Shown here in pieces: positions 34,693 through 44,057 of a stretch of DNA of 58,861 nucleotides. The notes under the pieces are model-generated. The model had not been told where the DNA came from. It worked only from the letters and a program-made list of their open reading frames with translations, and made no database searches. The translations under genes and the position numbers were made by a program. The DNA comes from Desulfobulbus sp. (GTDB taxonomy: Bacteria > Desulfobacterota > Desulfobulbia > Desulfobulbales > Desulfobulbaceae): contig NZ_JAVBXR010000008.1 in NCBI RefSeq assembly GCF_030824455.1, positions 1 to 58,861 of the forward strand, in the 5' to 3' direction. The stretch's first letter is position 1; every line of letters starts with the position of its first letter.

Positions 34693-35028
34693 TTACTGTT
34701 GTTTCTGGCCTTGAGTGGTTTCACCCTCGAAATGCCCCAGAGGCCGTTTAAAGGTATAGGCCGCCGGCGGGACCACCAGGGTTTCCCAGGCCTCCTTGGT
34801 GTTGCCGCCAAGGGCTGAAAACGGCGAGGAAATCACAAAGAGCGCAAACCCGGCCACAGTCGCCACGGTCCCGACCGGTCGCGCGAGCGCAATGTCGGCC
34901 GCCATAGAGTCCGAATCAGCTTGAGCCTTTGCGGTTGATTCCTGGGCAGACGCAGGCGCACCACAAAAAACAACGGTGAAAACAATCACAAAAAGAAGCG
35001 CTGCGATTCTCTGGCTGTAATCAAGCAT
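34693..35028 (-). CDS. Small exported/membrane protein of unknown function
   Basis: 111 residues from the ATG at 35028, preceded by GGAGGGAG; the longer frame to 35118 has no ribosome site. A signal peptide (cleavage near ASA) is followed by a short polar linker and one hydrophobic segment, TVATVAGFALFVISSPFSAL, then GGNTKEAWETLVVPPAAYTF and RPLGHFEG. Small proteins with this layout are often labelled 'multidrug transporter' in databases, but I see no transporter architecture. The conserved tail suggests a small envelope protein. Confidence 0.65.
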   Translation of the reverse strand: MLDYSQRIAALLFVIVFTVVFCGAPASAQESTAKAQADSDSMAADIALARPVGTVATVAGFALFVISSPFSALGGNTKEAWETLVVPPAAYTFKRPLGHFEGETTQGQKQQ

Positions 35029-35206
35029 GGAACTCCCTCCTTTGCTGTGTTTCTTCATGGCATTCATCATAGCGCAAATCGTCGCGAAAACAACCCTGGC
35101 ATAACCATGTTGCGACAACGATGAACTGACGCAGGCGAAAGGTGGCGGTCAACCGGGCCATGCAGACCCTCGGCAACAGGAGGCGACTCAGCGGCGCGGC
35201 CTGCTC

Positions 35207-35896
35207 TCAGGCGTGGACAGATTTGATGACCAGCATGGCGTTGCCGCCTCGTTGAAACTCGTACGGCACGCGTTTGGTTTCTCCAATGATGCCGTTTTTC
35301 GAAAGATGTTGCTGCACGAACGGCAGGTGGGGCGATGGCGCGCCTGCGAGTGTAAGGAGCGGAAACACGCGCACCTCGCGCGAGACGCGCAACATTTCTT
35401 GCAGCGCTTGCACATGAAATTCGGCCGACAAATGGGCGCTGTACAAAAACAAAAAATGAGACGACAAGGCGATGTCGAATGCGCCTTGTGCAAAAGGCAA
35501 CGTCGGCAGTTCCCCAGGGATGTATCGCCCCTGCTGTTTGCCTGCGTGAAAATCAGAGAGAAAGGTTTCCATCGCCGCCAGACGAAGGCTGCCGAGCTGT
35601 TCTACCGATGGAATGACTCCCCAAACGTAGTCGCTCTGGTTTTGGCGCATTTGCGCCATCACCGTTGCATAGGTTTCGGAGATGCGGCCCCGGATCTGGT
35701 CTGCATCAAAGGCATACACCGGATCGACCGAGATGATCTTGCCGCCGCGTTGGGTCAGCGTCGCATTGAACGCTGCGGGACCGTCGCCGCAACCAAGAAG
35801 GCGAAGCCCAAGTTCGGCCTCGGTGAGGTCAAACATGCGGAGGTATTCGTCATACGACCTCCCCCACGGTACAACCTTATCGAGTGTAAATCCCAC
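35207..35896 (-). CDS. SAM-dependent methyltransferase-like protein
   Basis: 229 residues starting at GTG 35896. The Rossmann methyltransferase fold is suggested by LRLLGCGDGPAAFN (SAM-binding motif I, as GCGDGP), KIISVDPVYAFDA (motif II acidic residue), FDIALSSHFLFLY (motif IV) and a late VFPLLTLAG strand. The acceptor substrate is unknown. Similar proteins are annotated simply as class I methyltransferases. It follows the RND pump gene by about 100 bases on the same strand, and a decayed REP-like motif lies in the gap, so co-transcription is doubtful. Confidence 0.75.
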   Translation of the reverse strand: MGFTLDKVVPWGRSYDEYLRMFDLTEAELGLRLLGCGDGPAAFNATLTQRGGKIISVDPVYAFDADQIRGRISETYATVMAQMRQNQSDYVWGVIPSVEQLGSLRLAAMETFLSDFHAGKQQGRYIPGELPTLPFAQGAFDIALSSHFLFLYSAHLSAEFHVQALQEMLRVSREVRVFPLLTLAGAPSPHLPFVQQHLSKNGIIGETKRVPYEFQRGGNAMLVIKSVHA

Positions 35897-35992
35897 GAGT
35901 TACCCTTGCGTCTCTAGTTCCGGTGCCCCGGCTCCGCACTGTCTGCGGGATCCGATGAAGTCCGTAGCCCGGATGCAGCCCTTTCACCCAGG

Positions 35993-38900
35993 TTACGGTT
36001 CAACCACCTCGCCTTTGTCCAGCACGCTCTTCTCCTTCGAGTGATCCTTGGCGACCAGCATGTAAATCGAAGGAATGACAAACAGGGTGAACAGCGAGCC
36101 AATCGCCATGCCGCCCACCAGCACCAAACCAATCGAATTCCGGGCCGCCGCGCCGGCCCCGGTGACCAGGGTCAGGGGAAAGTGACCGGCGATGGTGGCC
36201 CCGGTGGTCATCAGAATCGGCCGCAGGCGGGTCATCGAGGCCTCGAGAATGGCGGCGTGTTTGCTGAGCCCCTGCTCCTGTAGCTTATTGGCGAACTCGA
36301 CAATCAATATGCCGTTTTTCGACACCAGTCCCACCAGGGTCACCAGCCCCACCTGGGAATAGATGTTGAGGGTGGTGGTCCAGCCCTTGGTCCAGAAGGG
36401 GACGTTCGGGTCCGGCATCTTGAGGAAGGTGAAGATCAGGGCGCCGAACATGGCCAGGGGCACCGAACCGGCGAGGATGACAAAGGGATCGCGGAAGCTG
36501 TTGAACTGGGCTGCGAGCACCAGGAAAATCAGCACAATCGCCAGCCCAAAGGCCTGGACAAAGGTGTTGCCCTCAACCCGCAGCTGCCGCGACTCGCCGG
36601 TGTAATCCAGCGTATAGCCCTGGGGCAGGATCTTGGCCGCCTCGTCCTCGAGAAACCGCAGCGCCTCCTCCAGGGGACGCACCGGGTAGGCGCTGATGGT
36701 GACCGCGTTCAACTGCTGGAAACGGTTGAGCGAGCGGGCCTCGGTGGTGTTTTTGAGGGTGGCGATGGTGCTCAGCGGCACCAGCTGACCATCCGGGCCG
36801 GTGATGTGGATCTGGTTCAGTTGGTTCGGATTGAGCCGGTCGACCCGCATAATCTGCGGCGTCACCTTGTAGCTGCGGCCGGCAATGTTGAAGCGGTTGA
36901 CGTAGTTGCCGCCCATCATCGCCGCTAGGTCGCCGCCCACCTGCTGCAGGTTGAGGCCCATATCGGCCACTTTGTCGCGATCAATCACAATTTCCGACTG
37001 GGGCTGGTCGATCTTGACGTCGATCAGCGGCGGAAAGGCGAACATCTTGCTCTGGGTGGCGGCTAACTGAATTTTCTTGGCGAATTCAAGAATCTGATCA
37101 AGTTCGGCGGTCGAGGCAATCACAAACTCCACCGGAAACTGGCCGCCGCCGGGCAGAGCCGGTGGCGTCACCGGCAGCACGCGGATTCCCGTAACGCCGT
37201 GCACCTTCATCGCCACCTCGGGCATGATTTCAAAGATGGTCCGTTTGCGCTCCTGCCAAGGCTTGACCACCATGCCGCTGAAGCCGGAATCGGGCTGGGT
37301 GAGCTGAAAAACGAAATTGGTTTCCGGCACGCTGAGAAAGGCCTTGTTGACCGCGGCTGTGTACAGGCTGTTCTGGTCCAGGGTCGAGTTGGCCGCCGAT
37401 TCGATGATGCCGAAAATGATGCCCTGGTCCTCGGTGGGGGCGAGCTCCTTGGCCGACATCGTGAACAGGGGCACAGCCAGCAGACCAAGGACAATCCAAA
37501 TCATATAGATCGCCGGTCGGTGGCGGAGGGTCATTTCCAGGCGACGACCGTAGGCGGCGCGCAGTCGTTTGAAATCGCGCTCAATCTTGCCGGCGAAACC
37601 GTGCTCGGTCATGCCCGCCCTAAGCAGCTTTGAGGACATCATCGGCGACAGCGTCAGGGCCACAACACCGGAGATGGTCACTGCGCCGGCCAGGGTAAAG
37701 GCGAATTCGCGGAACAGCGATCCGGTCAGGCCGCCCTGGAGGCCGATGGGCATGTAGACGGCCGCCAGGGTGATGGTCATGGAGATGATCGGGCTGACCA
37801 GTTCGCGACCGCTGAGCAGGGCGGCGTCGAGGGGGGTCTTGCCCTCGCTGAGATGGCGCTCGACGTTTTCGACCACGACAATGGCGTCGTCGACCACCAG
37901 ACCCACGGAAAGCACGATGGCCAACAGCGTCAGCAGGTTGATGGTGAAGCCGAAGACCTGCATGAGAAACATCGCCCCGATCAAGGACAGGGGGATGGTT
38001 ACCACCGGGATGATTGCCGAGCGCATCGAGCCAAGGAAGAGGAAGATGATGATCACCACGATCAACAGCGTCTCGCTCAGGGTCTTGACCACCTCTTTGA
38101 TCGCGTTTTCGATGTAGTCGGTGCCGTCGTAGGCGATGCGCGCCGACAATCCGTTGGGCAGTTGCTTGTCGATGGTAATCATTTCCGCCCGCACCCGTTT
38201 GATCACGTCGAGCGAGTTGGCGTTGGGCAGGGGCCAGATGCCCATGAACACCGCGGTCTGGCCGGATAACCGGACCTCGGTGTCGTAATCCTCGGCGCCG
38301 AGCACCACCTGGCCAATGTCCTGAATGCGCACCAGGGCCCCTTTGTCTTCGCGGATGACCAAGCGCTTGAAATCCTCCACCGAACGCATGTCGGTGTTGG
38401 CGGTAAGGTTGACCTGAACCAGCGAACCCTTGGTTTTGCCGACAGCGGCCAGAACGTTGTTGGCGGACAGCGCCTGACGCACCTGCGCCGGGCTGACGTT
38501 GAAGGCGGCCATGCGGGCCGGATCGAGCCAGATGCGCATCGCAAAGGTGCGGCCGCCCAGGACGTCGGCGCGCTGCACGCCTGCCAGCGCCGAAAGCCGG
38601 GGCTGGACCACGCGCACCAGGTAATCGGTGATTTCGTTCTGCTGCAGCTCGTCGGAGGTGAAGCTGAGGTAGGCCGAGGCGAACTCGGAATCCGCCGATT
38701 CGACGTTGATGATCGGGATTTCGGCCTCAGGCGGCAGGTCGCCGCGCACCTGATCGACCTTGGAACTGATTTCGGACAGCGCCTTGATCGGGTCGTAGTT
38801 GAGGCGCAGGCGGGCGCTGATGGTCGAAACGCCCTGGGCGCTCTGCGACTGGAGGTAGTCGATGCCGTCGGCGGCGGCGATGGCCCGCTCCAGCGGGGTG

Positions 38901-39091
38901 GTGATGAAACCGCGCACCAGTTCGGCGCTGGCCCCGGTGTAGACCGTGGTCACGGTGACCACGGCGTTGTCGCTCTTCGGATACTGGCGCACATTGAGCG
39001 AGCCGATGGCCTGGAGCCCGGCAATGATGATCAGCAGACTGGCGACAATGGCCAGAACCGGCCGATGGACAAAGAGATCGGTGAATTTCAT
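35993..39091 (-). CDS. RND-family multidrug efflux pump, inner-membrane subunit (HAE1 type)
   Basis: 1,032 residues, full length for AcrB/MexB-type pumps. Twelve membrane helices frame two large periplasmic loops. Signatures are FVHRPVLAIVASLLIIIAG at the N-terminus, the proton-relay pair in VGLVVDDAIVVVENVERHL, and the second-half GLVSKNGILIVEFAN. It exports amphipathic compounds from the periplasm or inner leaflet in exchange for protons, as a trimer docked on the adaptor encoded three bases upstream. No TolC-like outer-membrane channel gene is adjacent, so the pump must borrow one. No TetR-type repressor is next to it. Confidence 0.94.
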   Translation of the reverse strand: MKFTDLFVHRPVLAIVASLLIIIAGLQAIGSLNVRQYPKSDNAVVTVTTVYTGASAELVRGFITTPLERAIAAADGIDYLQSQSAQGVSTISARLRLNYDPIKALSEISSKVDQVRGDLPPEAEIPIINVESADSEFASAYLSFTSDELQQNEITDYLVRVVQPRLSALAGVQRADVLGGRTFAMRIWLDPARMAAFNVSPAQVRQALSANNVLAAVGKTKGSLVQVNLTANTDMRSVEDFKRLVIREDKGALVRIQDIGQVVLGAEDYDTEVRLSGQTAVFMGIWPLPNANSLDVIKRVRAEMITIDKQLPNGLSARIAYDGTDYIENAIKEVVKTLSETLLIVVIIIFLFLGSMRSAIIPVVTIPLSLIGAMFLMQVFGFTINLLTLLAIVLSVGLVVDDAIVVVENVERHLSEGKTPLDAALLSGRELVSPIISMTITLAAVYMPIGLQGGLTGSLFREFAFTLAGAVTISGVVALTLSPMMSSKLLRAGMTEHGFAGKIERDFKRLRAAYGRRLEMTLRHRPAIYMIWIVLGLLAVPLFTMSAKELAPTEDQGIIFGIIESAANSTLDQNSLYTAAVNKAFLSVPETNFVFQLTQPDSGFSGMVVKPWQERKRTIFEIMPEVAMKVHGVTGIRVLPVTPPALPGGGQFPVEFVIASTAELDQILEFAKKIQLAATQSKMFAFPPLIDVKIDQPQSEIVIDRDKVADMGLNLQQVGGDLAAMMGGNYVNRFNIAGRSYKVTPQIMRVDRLNPNQLNQIHITGPDGQLVPLSTIATLKNTTEARSLNRFQQLNAVTISAYPVRPLEEALRFLEDEAAKILPQGYTLDYTGESRQLRVEGNTFVQAFGLAIVLIFLVLAAQFNSFRDPFVILAGSVPLAMFGALIFTFLKMPDPNVPFWTKGWTTTLNIYSQVGLVTLVGLVSKNGILIVEFANKLQEQGLSKHAAILEASMTRLRPILMTTGATIAGHFPLTLVTGAGAAARNSIGLVLVGGMAIGSLFTLFVIPSIYMLVAKDHSKEKSVLDKGEVVEP

Positions 39092-39094
39092 GGT

Positions 39095-40249
39095 TCAACT
39101 GTCCTTGGGCTGGGGCGCCAGTTTGAATTCCGGGGCGAGCGCGTTGTCGACCACCACGCTTTGACCGTTGCGCAACTTGAACACCCCGGTGCTGACCACG
39201 GTCTGTTCGGGCTTGAGCCCGGAGAGGACGGCGACGAAATCGCCGCGCTGCTCTCCCAAACGCACAAACTGCTGCCGCGCCGCTTTGCCGCCGCCCGCCT
39301 GAGCGTTTTCTCCCTGGCCGCTTTCCGCCTTGGCGTCTTCAACGATGAACACTGAATCGCTGTAGGGCGCATAGAGCACGGCGGTGGTAGGGATGGTCAG
39401 CACCGGAACCCGTGCGGGCAGCACCACCGCCACGTTGGCGAACATGCCGGGACGCAGCAGTTCGTTGTGATTGTTGACCGTGGCCTGGACGCGAATATTG
39501 CGGCTGGCGGCGTCGACCTCCGGATTGACGGCGGTGATCTTGCCTTCCACCACAAGCCCTGCGGGCAGCCCGTCGGAGGTGATCCGCACCGGCGCGCCGA
39601 TCTGAATCTGGGGCAGTTGCTGCTGGGGCACCAGGAAATTAACGAAGATCGGGTCAAGCGCCTGCAGCGAGACGATGGGCTCGGCCTCTTTGACGATCTG
39701 GCCGATGTTGACCAGGCGGATGCCGAGTCGGCCGCTGAACGGAGCGCGGATGGTCTTTTTGGCGATAGCCGCCCGGATGTTGTCGGCCTGGGCCAGGGCC
39801 TGCTTCCGCTCGGCGTCGGCGGCGTCAAAATTGGATTCCGCCACCACCTTGGTGGCCAGCATCTTCTTGGATCGCTCCAGGGTGATTCCGGCCAAGGCCG
39901 CAGCAGCCTCCGCAGATCGCAATTGCGCGGTTTCGGCGGCAATGTCCTGCTGCGCCAGAAGATCGCCCGCCTTGACCTGGGCACCTGCTTCAAAGGCGAT
40001 GGTGGTGATCTTGCCGGCGACTTCGGCGGCGACCGTCACGCCCTGGACAGCCTCAAGCGATCCGACGGCGGTGATCAGCGATTCCCAGGTCTGCGGCTGG
40101 GCCTGAAAGGTGGTCACCACCTCCGGCGGCAGCACCGTTGCCTTGCCTTTTTTGATCAGGGTCCCGATCTGCAGGACCTTGGTTCCCGCCAATAGCCCAA
40201 CCACCAGCGCCACAGCCGCAATACTGAACAAAAACGCTTTGATTTTCAT
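39095..40249 (-). CDS. RND efflux periplasmic adaptor (membrane fusion protein)
   Basis: 384 residues from the ATG at 40249 (MKIKAFLFSIAAVALVVGLL). An N-terminal membrane anchor is followed by a lipoyl half (TVAAEVAGKITTIAFEAGAQ), an alpha-hairpin with ALAQADNIRAAIAKK, the second lipoyl half (TIRAPFSGRLGIRLVNIGQ) and beta-barrel domains to the C-terminus, the standard HlyD/AcrA order. It bridges the inner-membrane pump and an outer-membrane channel. The helical hairpin is fairly short, resembling MexA-like adaptors. The gene ends three bases before the pump gene, so they form one operon. Confidence 0.92.
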   Translation of the reverse strand: MKIKAFLFSIAAVALVVGLLAGTKVLQIGTLIKKGKATVLPPEVVTTFQAQPQTWESLITAVGSLEAVQGVTVAAEVAGKITTIAFEAGAQVKAGDLLAQQDIAAETAQLRSAEAAAALAGITLERSKKMLATKVVAESNFDAADAERKQALAQADNIRAAIAKKTIRAPFSGRLGIRLVNIGQIVKEAEPIVSLQALDPIFVNFLVPQQQLPQIQIGAPVRITSDGLPAGLVVEGKITAVNPEVDAASRNIRVQATVNNHNELLRPGMFANVAVVLPARVPVLTIPTTAVLYAPYSDSVFIVEDAKAESGQGENAQAGGGKAARQQFVRLGEQRGDFVAVLSGLKPEQTVVSTGVFKLRNGQSVVVDNALAPEFKLAPQPKDS

Positions 40250-40764
40250 CTCCGTGCCCCCAACAAAAGAAAAGCGGCCCGGTCGCCCGAAACCGCCAAG
40301 TTCGCGATTTTTCCAAGATAACATTGCGGCCCAGGATGGTCAACTAGATGTGCCGGCAGGTGCGCCGCATTTGACGCCTTTGGGATGTGGACTTCTTGCC
40401 AACCCGGACAGTGCGAATTTCGCTTGCCAGCTGGCACGATAGTTGGTGGTCCACAGAGCATGCAACAGATGATTGTTGGCCAAGGTCCCCGGCCGTCGCG
40501 ATTTTCCCACCAAAACCGACGGCCGGCACAACCACTTGTTTTCAAATGTTTTACCAGTAGAGAAAGCCCCCAGGGCGCACAACGATTGCTCACTGCTTTT
40601 CCGGTGGGATCTTCAAAACAGCTTGGCGTGATTACAAAAATTGTTGTTCCAGGACTGGATTTGAAATTGGGGTGACGCCTGAGAAACATCCAGGAAGAAG
40701 GCTCTTGGCTAACACGCCGCGCACGCGCACTTGTCCACAGGACGCAACAATAAGGAGAAACGAT
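40250..40764. other. Divergent intergenic region between the RND operon and the protease gene
   Basis: About 515 bases. Frames on both strands here (such as 40246-40797 minus) are unconvincing: no ribosome site and no recognisable family. The region should contain the divergent promoters; no strong sigma-70 pair is evident. An AAGGAG at about 40752 serves the protease start. Confidence 0.4.
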
Positions 40765-43011
40765 ATGCAACAGCCCGCCGCAATGCTCGTTGGTCACAAA
40801 AACGGTTCCAGCGTTGTCGCCTGGTTCGGACTAATGATGCTGGTGTTGTTTACCATCGCGCCTAGCGCATCGCTCGCTGCGCCGACCAGTTGGCCCAAGC
40901 TGTACTCGCCGCGAGTCGCTGAACGAGTTGACCGCAACGAAACGGTGGAAGTCCTTGTTTTACTCGACGATGCAACGGAACAGGTCGAGGAGGCGAGAGA
41001 GGAGGCAGGCCAAACGAAACTCTTTCGGGCAAGAGGATCTGAGTATCAGCAGCGGGTCCTGAAGCGAAAGCAGCGGATGAGCGCGCTTAAAGAAAAAGTG
41101 GCCGCCGAAGTGATTGATGCAAATTTGGAGGTAGCCGCCGACTATTCCGTGCTCCCCATTTTGCATGTGCGCATTAACTCGGCTAGAGCGCTTGAGAAGT
41201 TGTCGCAAAACAAAAGAATCCTTTCCATTGACGAGAACAGGGCGAATAAAACCTGGTTGACGCAAAGCTTGCCGCTGATTGAGCGCGACAGCGCCCAGGT
41301 CGCCTCATACAACGGCGCCAATACAACCGTCGCCGTGCTAGACACCGGGGTCGATTACTCCCGTTCGGCGTTTGGGTCCTGCTCCGTTCCCGGAGGTTCC
41401 TGCAAGGTTGTCTATGCGAAAGATTTCGCCAGCACGGACAATGCGCTTGACGACCATGGTCACGGAACCAATGTCGCCGCTATTGTGCTCGGCGTCGCAC
41501 CGGGCGCAAAAATTGCCGCATTGGACGTGTTTCGGACGGATGGCTACGCCTACACCAGCGACATTATCAACGCCATCAACTGGTGCGTCGCCAACAAAGC
41601 CGTTTATAACATCGCGTCGATCAATATGAGTCTCGGCGGGGGGCAATTTACAGCCCCGGTCAACCCCATCGATTCCTGGGGCGTTGCCATCCAACGAGCG
41701 GTCGACGCCGGCATTGTGGTCGTCGCCGCCTCCGGCAACGACGGATACATCAGTTCCATGGGAACGCCAGCGGCCTATTCCAATGTGGTCTCCGTTGGCG
41801 CAGTATATGACGCCAACCTCGGAGGCGTGCAGTGGAGCACCTGCACTGACGGGTCGACGGCCGCAGACAAGGTCACCTGTTTTTCCAACAGCGCCTCCTT
41901 CTTGACCATGCTTGCTCCGGGTGCAGTAATCAACGCCGCAGATGTGGTCATGGGCGGCACTTCCCAGGCCACGCCGCATGTGGCCGGAGCCGCCGCCGTT
42001 CTCCGCGCCGCCTATCCAACGGACAGCGTCAGCCAAACAGTGACCCGTCTGCGACGCGGGAAATCTGTGACCGACTCGCGAAGCGGCGCGACCTTTCCTC
42101 GTTTGGATCTGAGCACGTCGGTCGGCAACCAGAGCGGCTACACCCTGGTCGCCAACGTCAGCCCCGCCGGCGCAGGCTCGACCACACCGGCCGGCGGGGT
42201 ATTCAACGCCGGAACGACGGTTGCCATGAAAGCGACGCCTCAATCGGGCTATGCTTTTGCTGGATGGAGTGGAGCCTGCACGGGAACCGCCGCGACCTGC
42301 AACGTCTTTATGAACGCCAACAAAACAGTGGCCGCCCGCTTCACCGCCGTAGTGACGCCGCTTGTCAAAGGGGTGCCCGCCGGCAACCTGTCCGCCGCCG
42401 TGGACAACCTGAAGCATTTTTATATTGATGTCCCCAGCGGGCAAACCAACCTGACCATCAAAACCTCCGGCGGCTCCGGCGATGTCGACCTCTATGTGCG
42501 GCGGGGCAGTCTGCCGACGACAAGCGCCTACGATTGCGCACCCTACCTGACTGGCAACACCGAATCCTGCTCAATCGCCAACCCCACTGCCGGCCGCTAC
42601 TATGCAACATTACACGCCTTTGCGGCGTATAGCGGCGTCAGCCTTCAGGCTTCCTACGCCAACACGCCGACAACCCAGTCTGTACAGATGAGCGCCAAAA
42701 GTTATTCGGTTTCGGAAGGCGGCGGTTCGATCATCATCCCGGTTTTTCGTCAAAACGGGACAATCGGCACGGTAACGGTGAAATACGCCACTACCAACGG
42801 AACGGCAAGATCAACCTCAGACTATAAAAGCGTAAGCGGCTCCTTGACCTGGGCAGCTGGGGATTCTTCGATCAAGAAAATCACGGTTCCGATGGTTAAC
42901 AACTCCACCAAAGAAAGCGCTGAAACGTTCAGCGTAACGTTGAGTGCAACGACCGGGGCCGTGCTGGGGACAAACAAAACCGCGACGATAACCATTGTTG
43001 ACAATGATTGA
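40765..43011 (+). CDS. Secreted subtilisin-like serine protease with PPC and Calx-beta domains
   Basis: 748 residues; the start is the ATG at 40765 after AAGGAG. An unusually long signal peptide (core at about 20-38, cleavage near SLAA) precedes an inhibitor I9-like propeptide (about 60-160). The S8 catalytic domain has Asp193 in AVLDTGVDYS, His233 in DHGHGTNVA, oxyanion Asn325 in AASGNDG and Ser400 in GGTSQATPHVAGAAA. Next come a bacterial repeat domain (YAFAGWSGACTG), a pre-peptidase C-terminal domain (residues about 530-635) and a Calx-beta domain to the end. It is probably exported to the surface or medium as an adhesive protease. Paired cysteines suggest disulfides. It is a lone gene divergent from the RND operon. 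Confidence 0.92.
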   Translation: MQQPAAMLVGHKNGSSVVAWFGLMMLVLFTIAPSASLAAPTSWPKLYSPRVAERVDRNETVEVLVLLDDATEQVEEAREEAGQTKLFRARGSEYQQRVLKRKQRMSALKEKVAAEVIDANLEVAADYSVLPILHVRINSARALEKLSQNKRILSIDENRANKTWLTQSLPLIERDSAQVASYNGANTTVAVLDTGVDYSRSAFGSCSVPGGSCKVVYAKDFASTDNALDDHGHGTNVAAIVLGVAPGAKIAALDVFRTDGYAYTSDIINAINWCVANKAVYNIASINMSLGGGQFTAPVNPIDSWGVAIQRAVDAGIVVVAASGNDGYISSMGTPAAYSNVVSVGAVYDANLGGVQWSTCTDGSTAADKVTCFSNSASFLTMLAPGAVINAADVVMGGTSQATPHVAGAAAVLRAAYPTDSVSQTVTRLRRGKSVTDSRSGATFPRLDLSTSVGNQSGYTLVANVSPAGAGSTTPAGGVFNAGTTVAMKATPQSGYAFAGWSGACTGTAATCNVFMNANKTVAARFTAVVTPLVKGVPAGNLSAAVDNLKHFYIDVPSGQTNLTIKTSGGSGDVDLYVRRGSLPTTSAYDCAPYLTGNTESCSIANPTAGRYYATLHAFAAYSGVSLQASYANTPTTQSVQMSAKSYSVSEGGGSIIIPVFRQNGTIGTVTVKYATTNGTARSTSDYKSVSGSLTWAAGDSSIKKITVPMVNNSTKESAETFSVTLSATTGAVLGTNKTATITIVDND

Positions 43012-43341
43012 ATGCCGTAGTCGTCAGCTGGGAGGGAGTAAGGATGTTGCTCGCGGGATGTGGCGAGGGGGGCTTGAAAACCGTGGATTCGCACAGTACA
43101 AAGCGCCGCTTGCTGATACATGAACGCACTGCTTCACATTCGCCGCAGCGGACCTTGGGTTTCTTGTCGCTGTGGTGACAATTGTTTGCAAACCGCCTAC
43201 ATTTCGCCCAAAAATTTACCGAAAGCTTACTGTACGCTTGCGGGGGGCTGCTGTAGGGTGTCAACAAGGAGAAAAGGCCAGACGGCAGAAAGCCGGACTG
43301 TTTCAGGAAAACAAGAAACATCCTTGCGGGAGGAATCGACA
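43012..43341. other. Intergenic region upstream of the STAS-like gene
   Basis: About 330 bases with no supported gene. Frames on both strands are shadows without ribosome sites. It must hold the promoter of the gene at 43342; I could not fix one with confidence. Confidence 0.35.
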
Positions 43342-43740
43342 ATGAACGTCACCAGTCACATTGACAATCTCGGCCGGAAACTTGAAATCCGGGTTGGTGG
43401 TCGCATCGGCGCCGACAACGCTTGCGGCATTATTCAGCACGCCATCGTTGAAGCCTACGGCAGCGAATTTCGCGAGTTGGTGTTGGACCTGCGCGGGGCC
43501 GAATTCGACCATACGGCCTCGCTGTTTCGGCTCCACTCGTTATTGCAGGTGTTTAAATCGGTTATTCTGCAAAAGGAATTGCGGGTGACCGTTCTTTTTG
43601 GCTCGGACGAGGCGGAACAGTGGGTGTCGCTGGACAAGGCGGCGGAGTTCGACGGCATCACCATGCGCTATTTCACCAACCGTGAGGCCGCCTTGCATTT
43701 TCTCGGGCAGGACCAACTGGTTTCGACCGCAGTGCAGTGA
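43342..43740 (+). CDS. Small STAS-like domain protein
   Basis: 132 residues starting at ATG 43342 after GGGAGGA. The order of a strand (LEIRVGGRIGADNA), a helix, a strand ELVLDLRGAEFDHTASLFRL, a helix and a strand LRVTVLFG resembles a STAS (anti-sigma-antagonist) fold. The canonical phosphorylated Ser position after the DLRG-like strand would be at HTASL. Such proteins act in partner-switching control of sigma factors or as lipid/organic-acid sensors. No anti-sigma kinase or phosphatase gene is adjacent, so the role is open. Confidence 0.55.
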   Translation: MNVTSHIDNLGRKLEIRVGGRIGADNACGIIQHAIVEAYGSEFRELVLDLRGAEFDHTASLFRLHSLLQVFKSVILQKELRVTVLFGSDEAEQWVSLDKAAEFDGITMRYFTNREAALHFLGQDQLVSTAVQ

Positions 43741-43811
43741 GCTGCGAGTCGCAGGCGACCGATGCCGCCTTGCGAAGGTTTCGCCCTTGATCGTTGTCGT
43801 CAGCAAGCCGG

Positions 43812-44003
43812 TTAATCAACCACGGTGAAACCTTTGGCGGCAAGAGCCCTGCGCACCGCCTCGGCGTCGGGCGACCCCGCAAAACATGCCTCGCCCTTGG
43901 CAAGATCGATGGTCACTTCAGCGGCGCCCAATTCTTCCAGGACCTTTTTCGCCGTTGCCGCACAGTGCTGGCATTTCATGCCTTGAATTGCAAGCGTTGT
44001 CAT
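43812..44003 (-). CDS. Heavy-metal-associated (HMA) domain protein, CopZ-like chaperone
   Basis: 63 residues from the ATG at 44003. It has a single ferredoxin-like HMA domain starting LAIQGMKCQHCAATAKK, where the CxxC pair binds Cu(I) or a similar soft metal, and ending AVRRALAAKGFTVVD. It would hand copper to a P-type ATPase or a regulator in the cytoplasm; neither is adjacent. It is convergent with the STAS-like gene and lies 54 bases downstream of the nitrilase-RfaE2 fusion on the same strand. Confidence 0.85.
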   Translation of the reverse strand: MTTLAIQGMKCQHCAATAKKVLEELGAAEVTIDLAKGEACFAGSPDAEAVRRALAAKGFTVVD

Positions 44004-44057
44004 CGTTGATTCCTCACGGCTGTTCCACACCCAAGTCTGGTCTGCGCTGCGCCAAAC

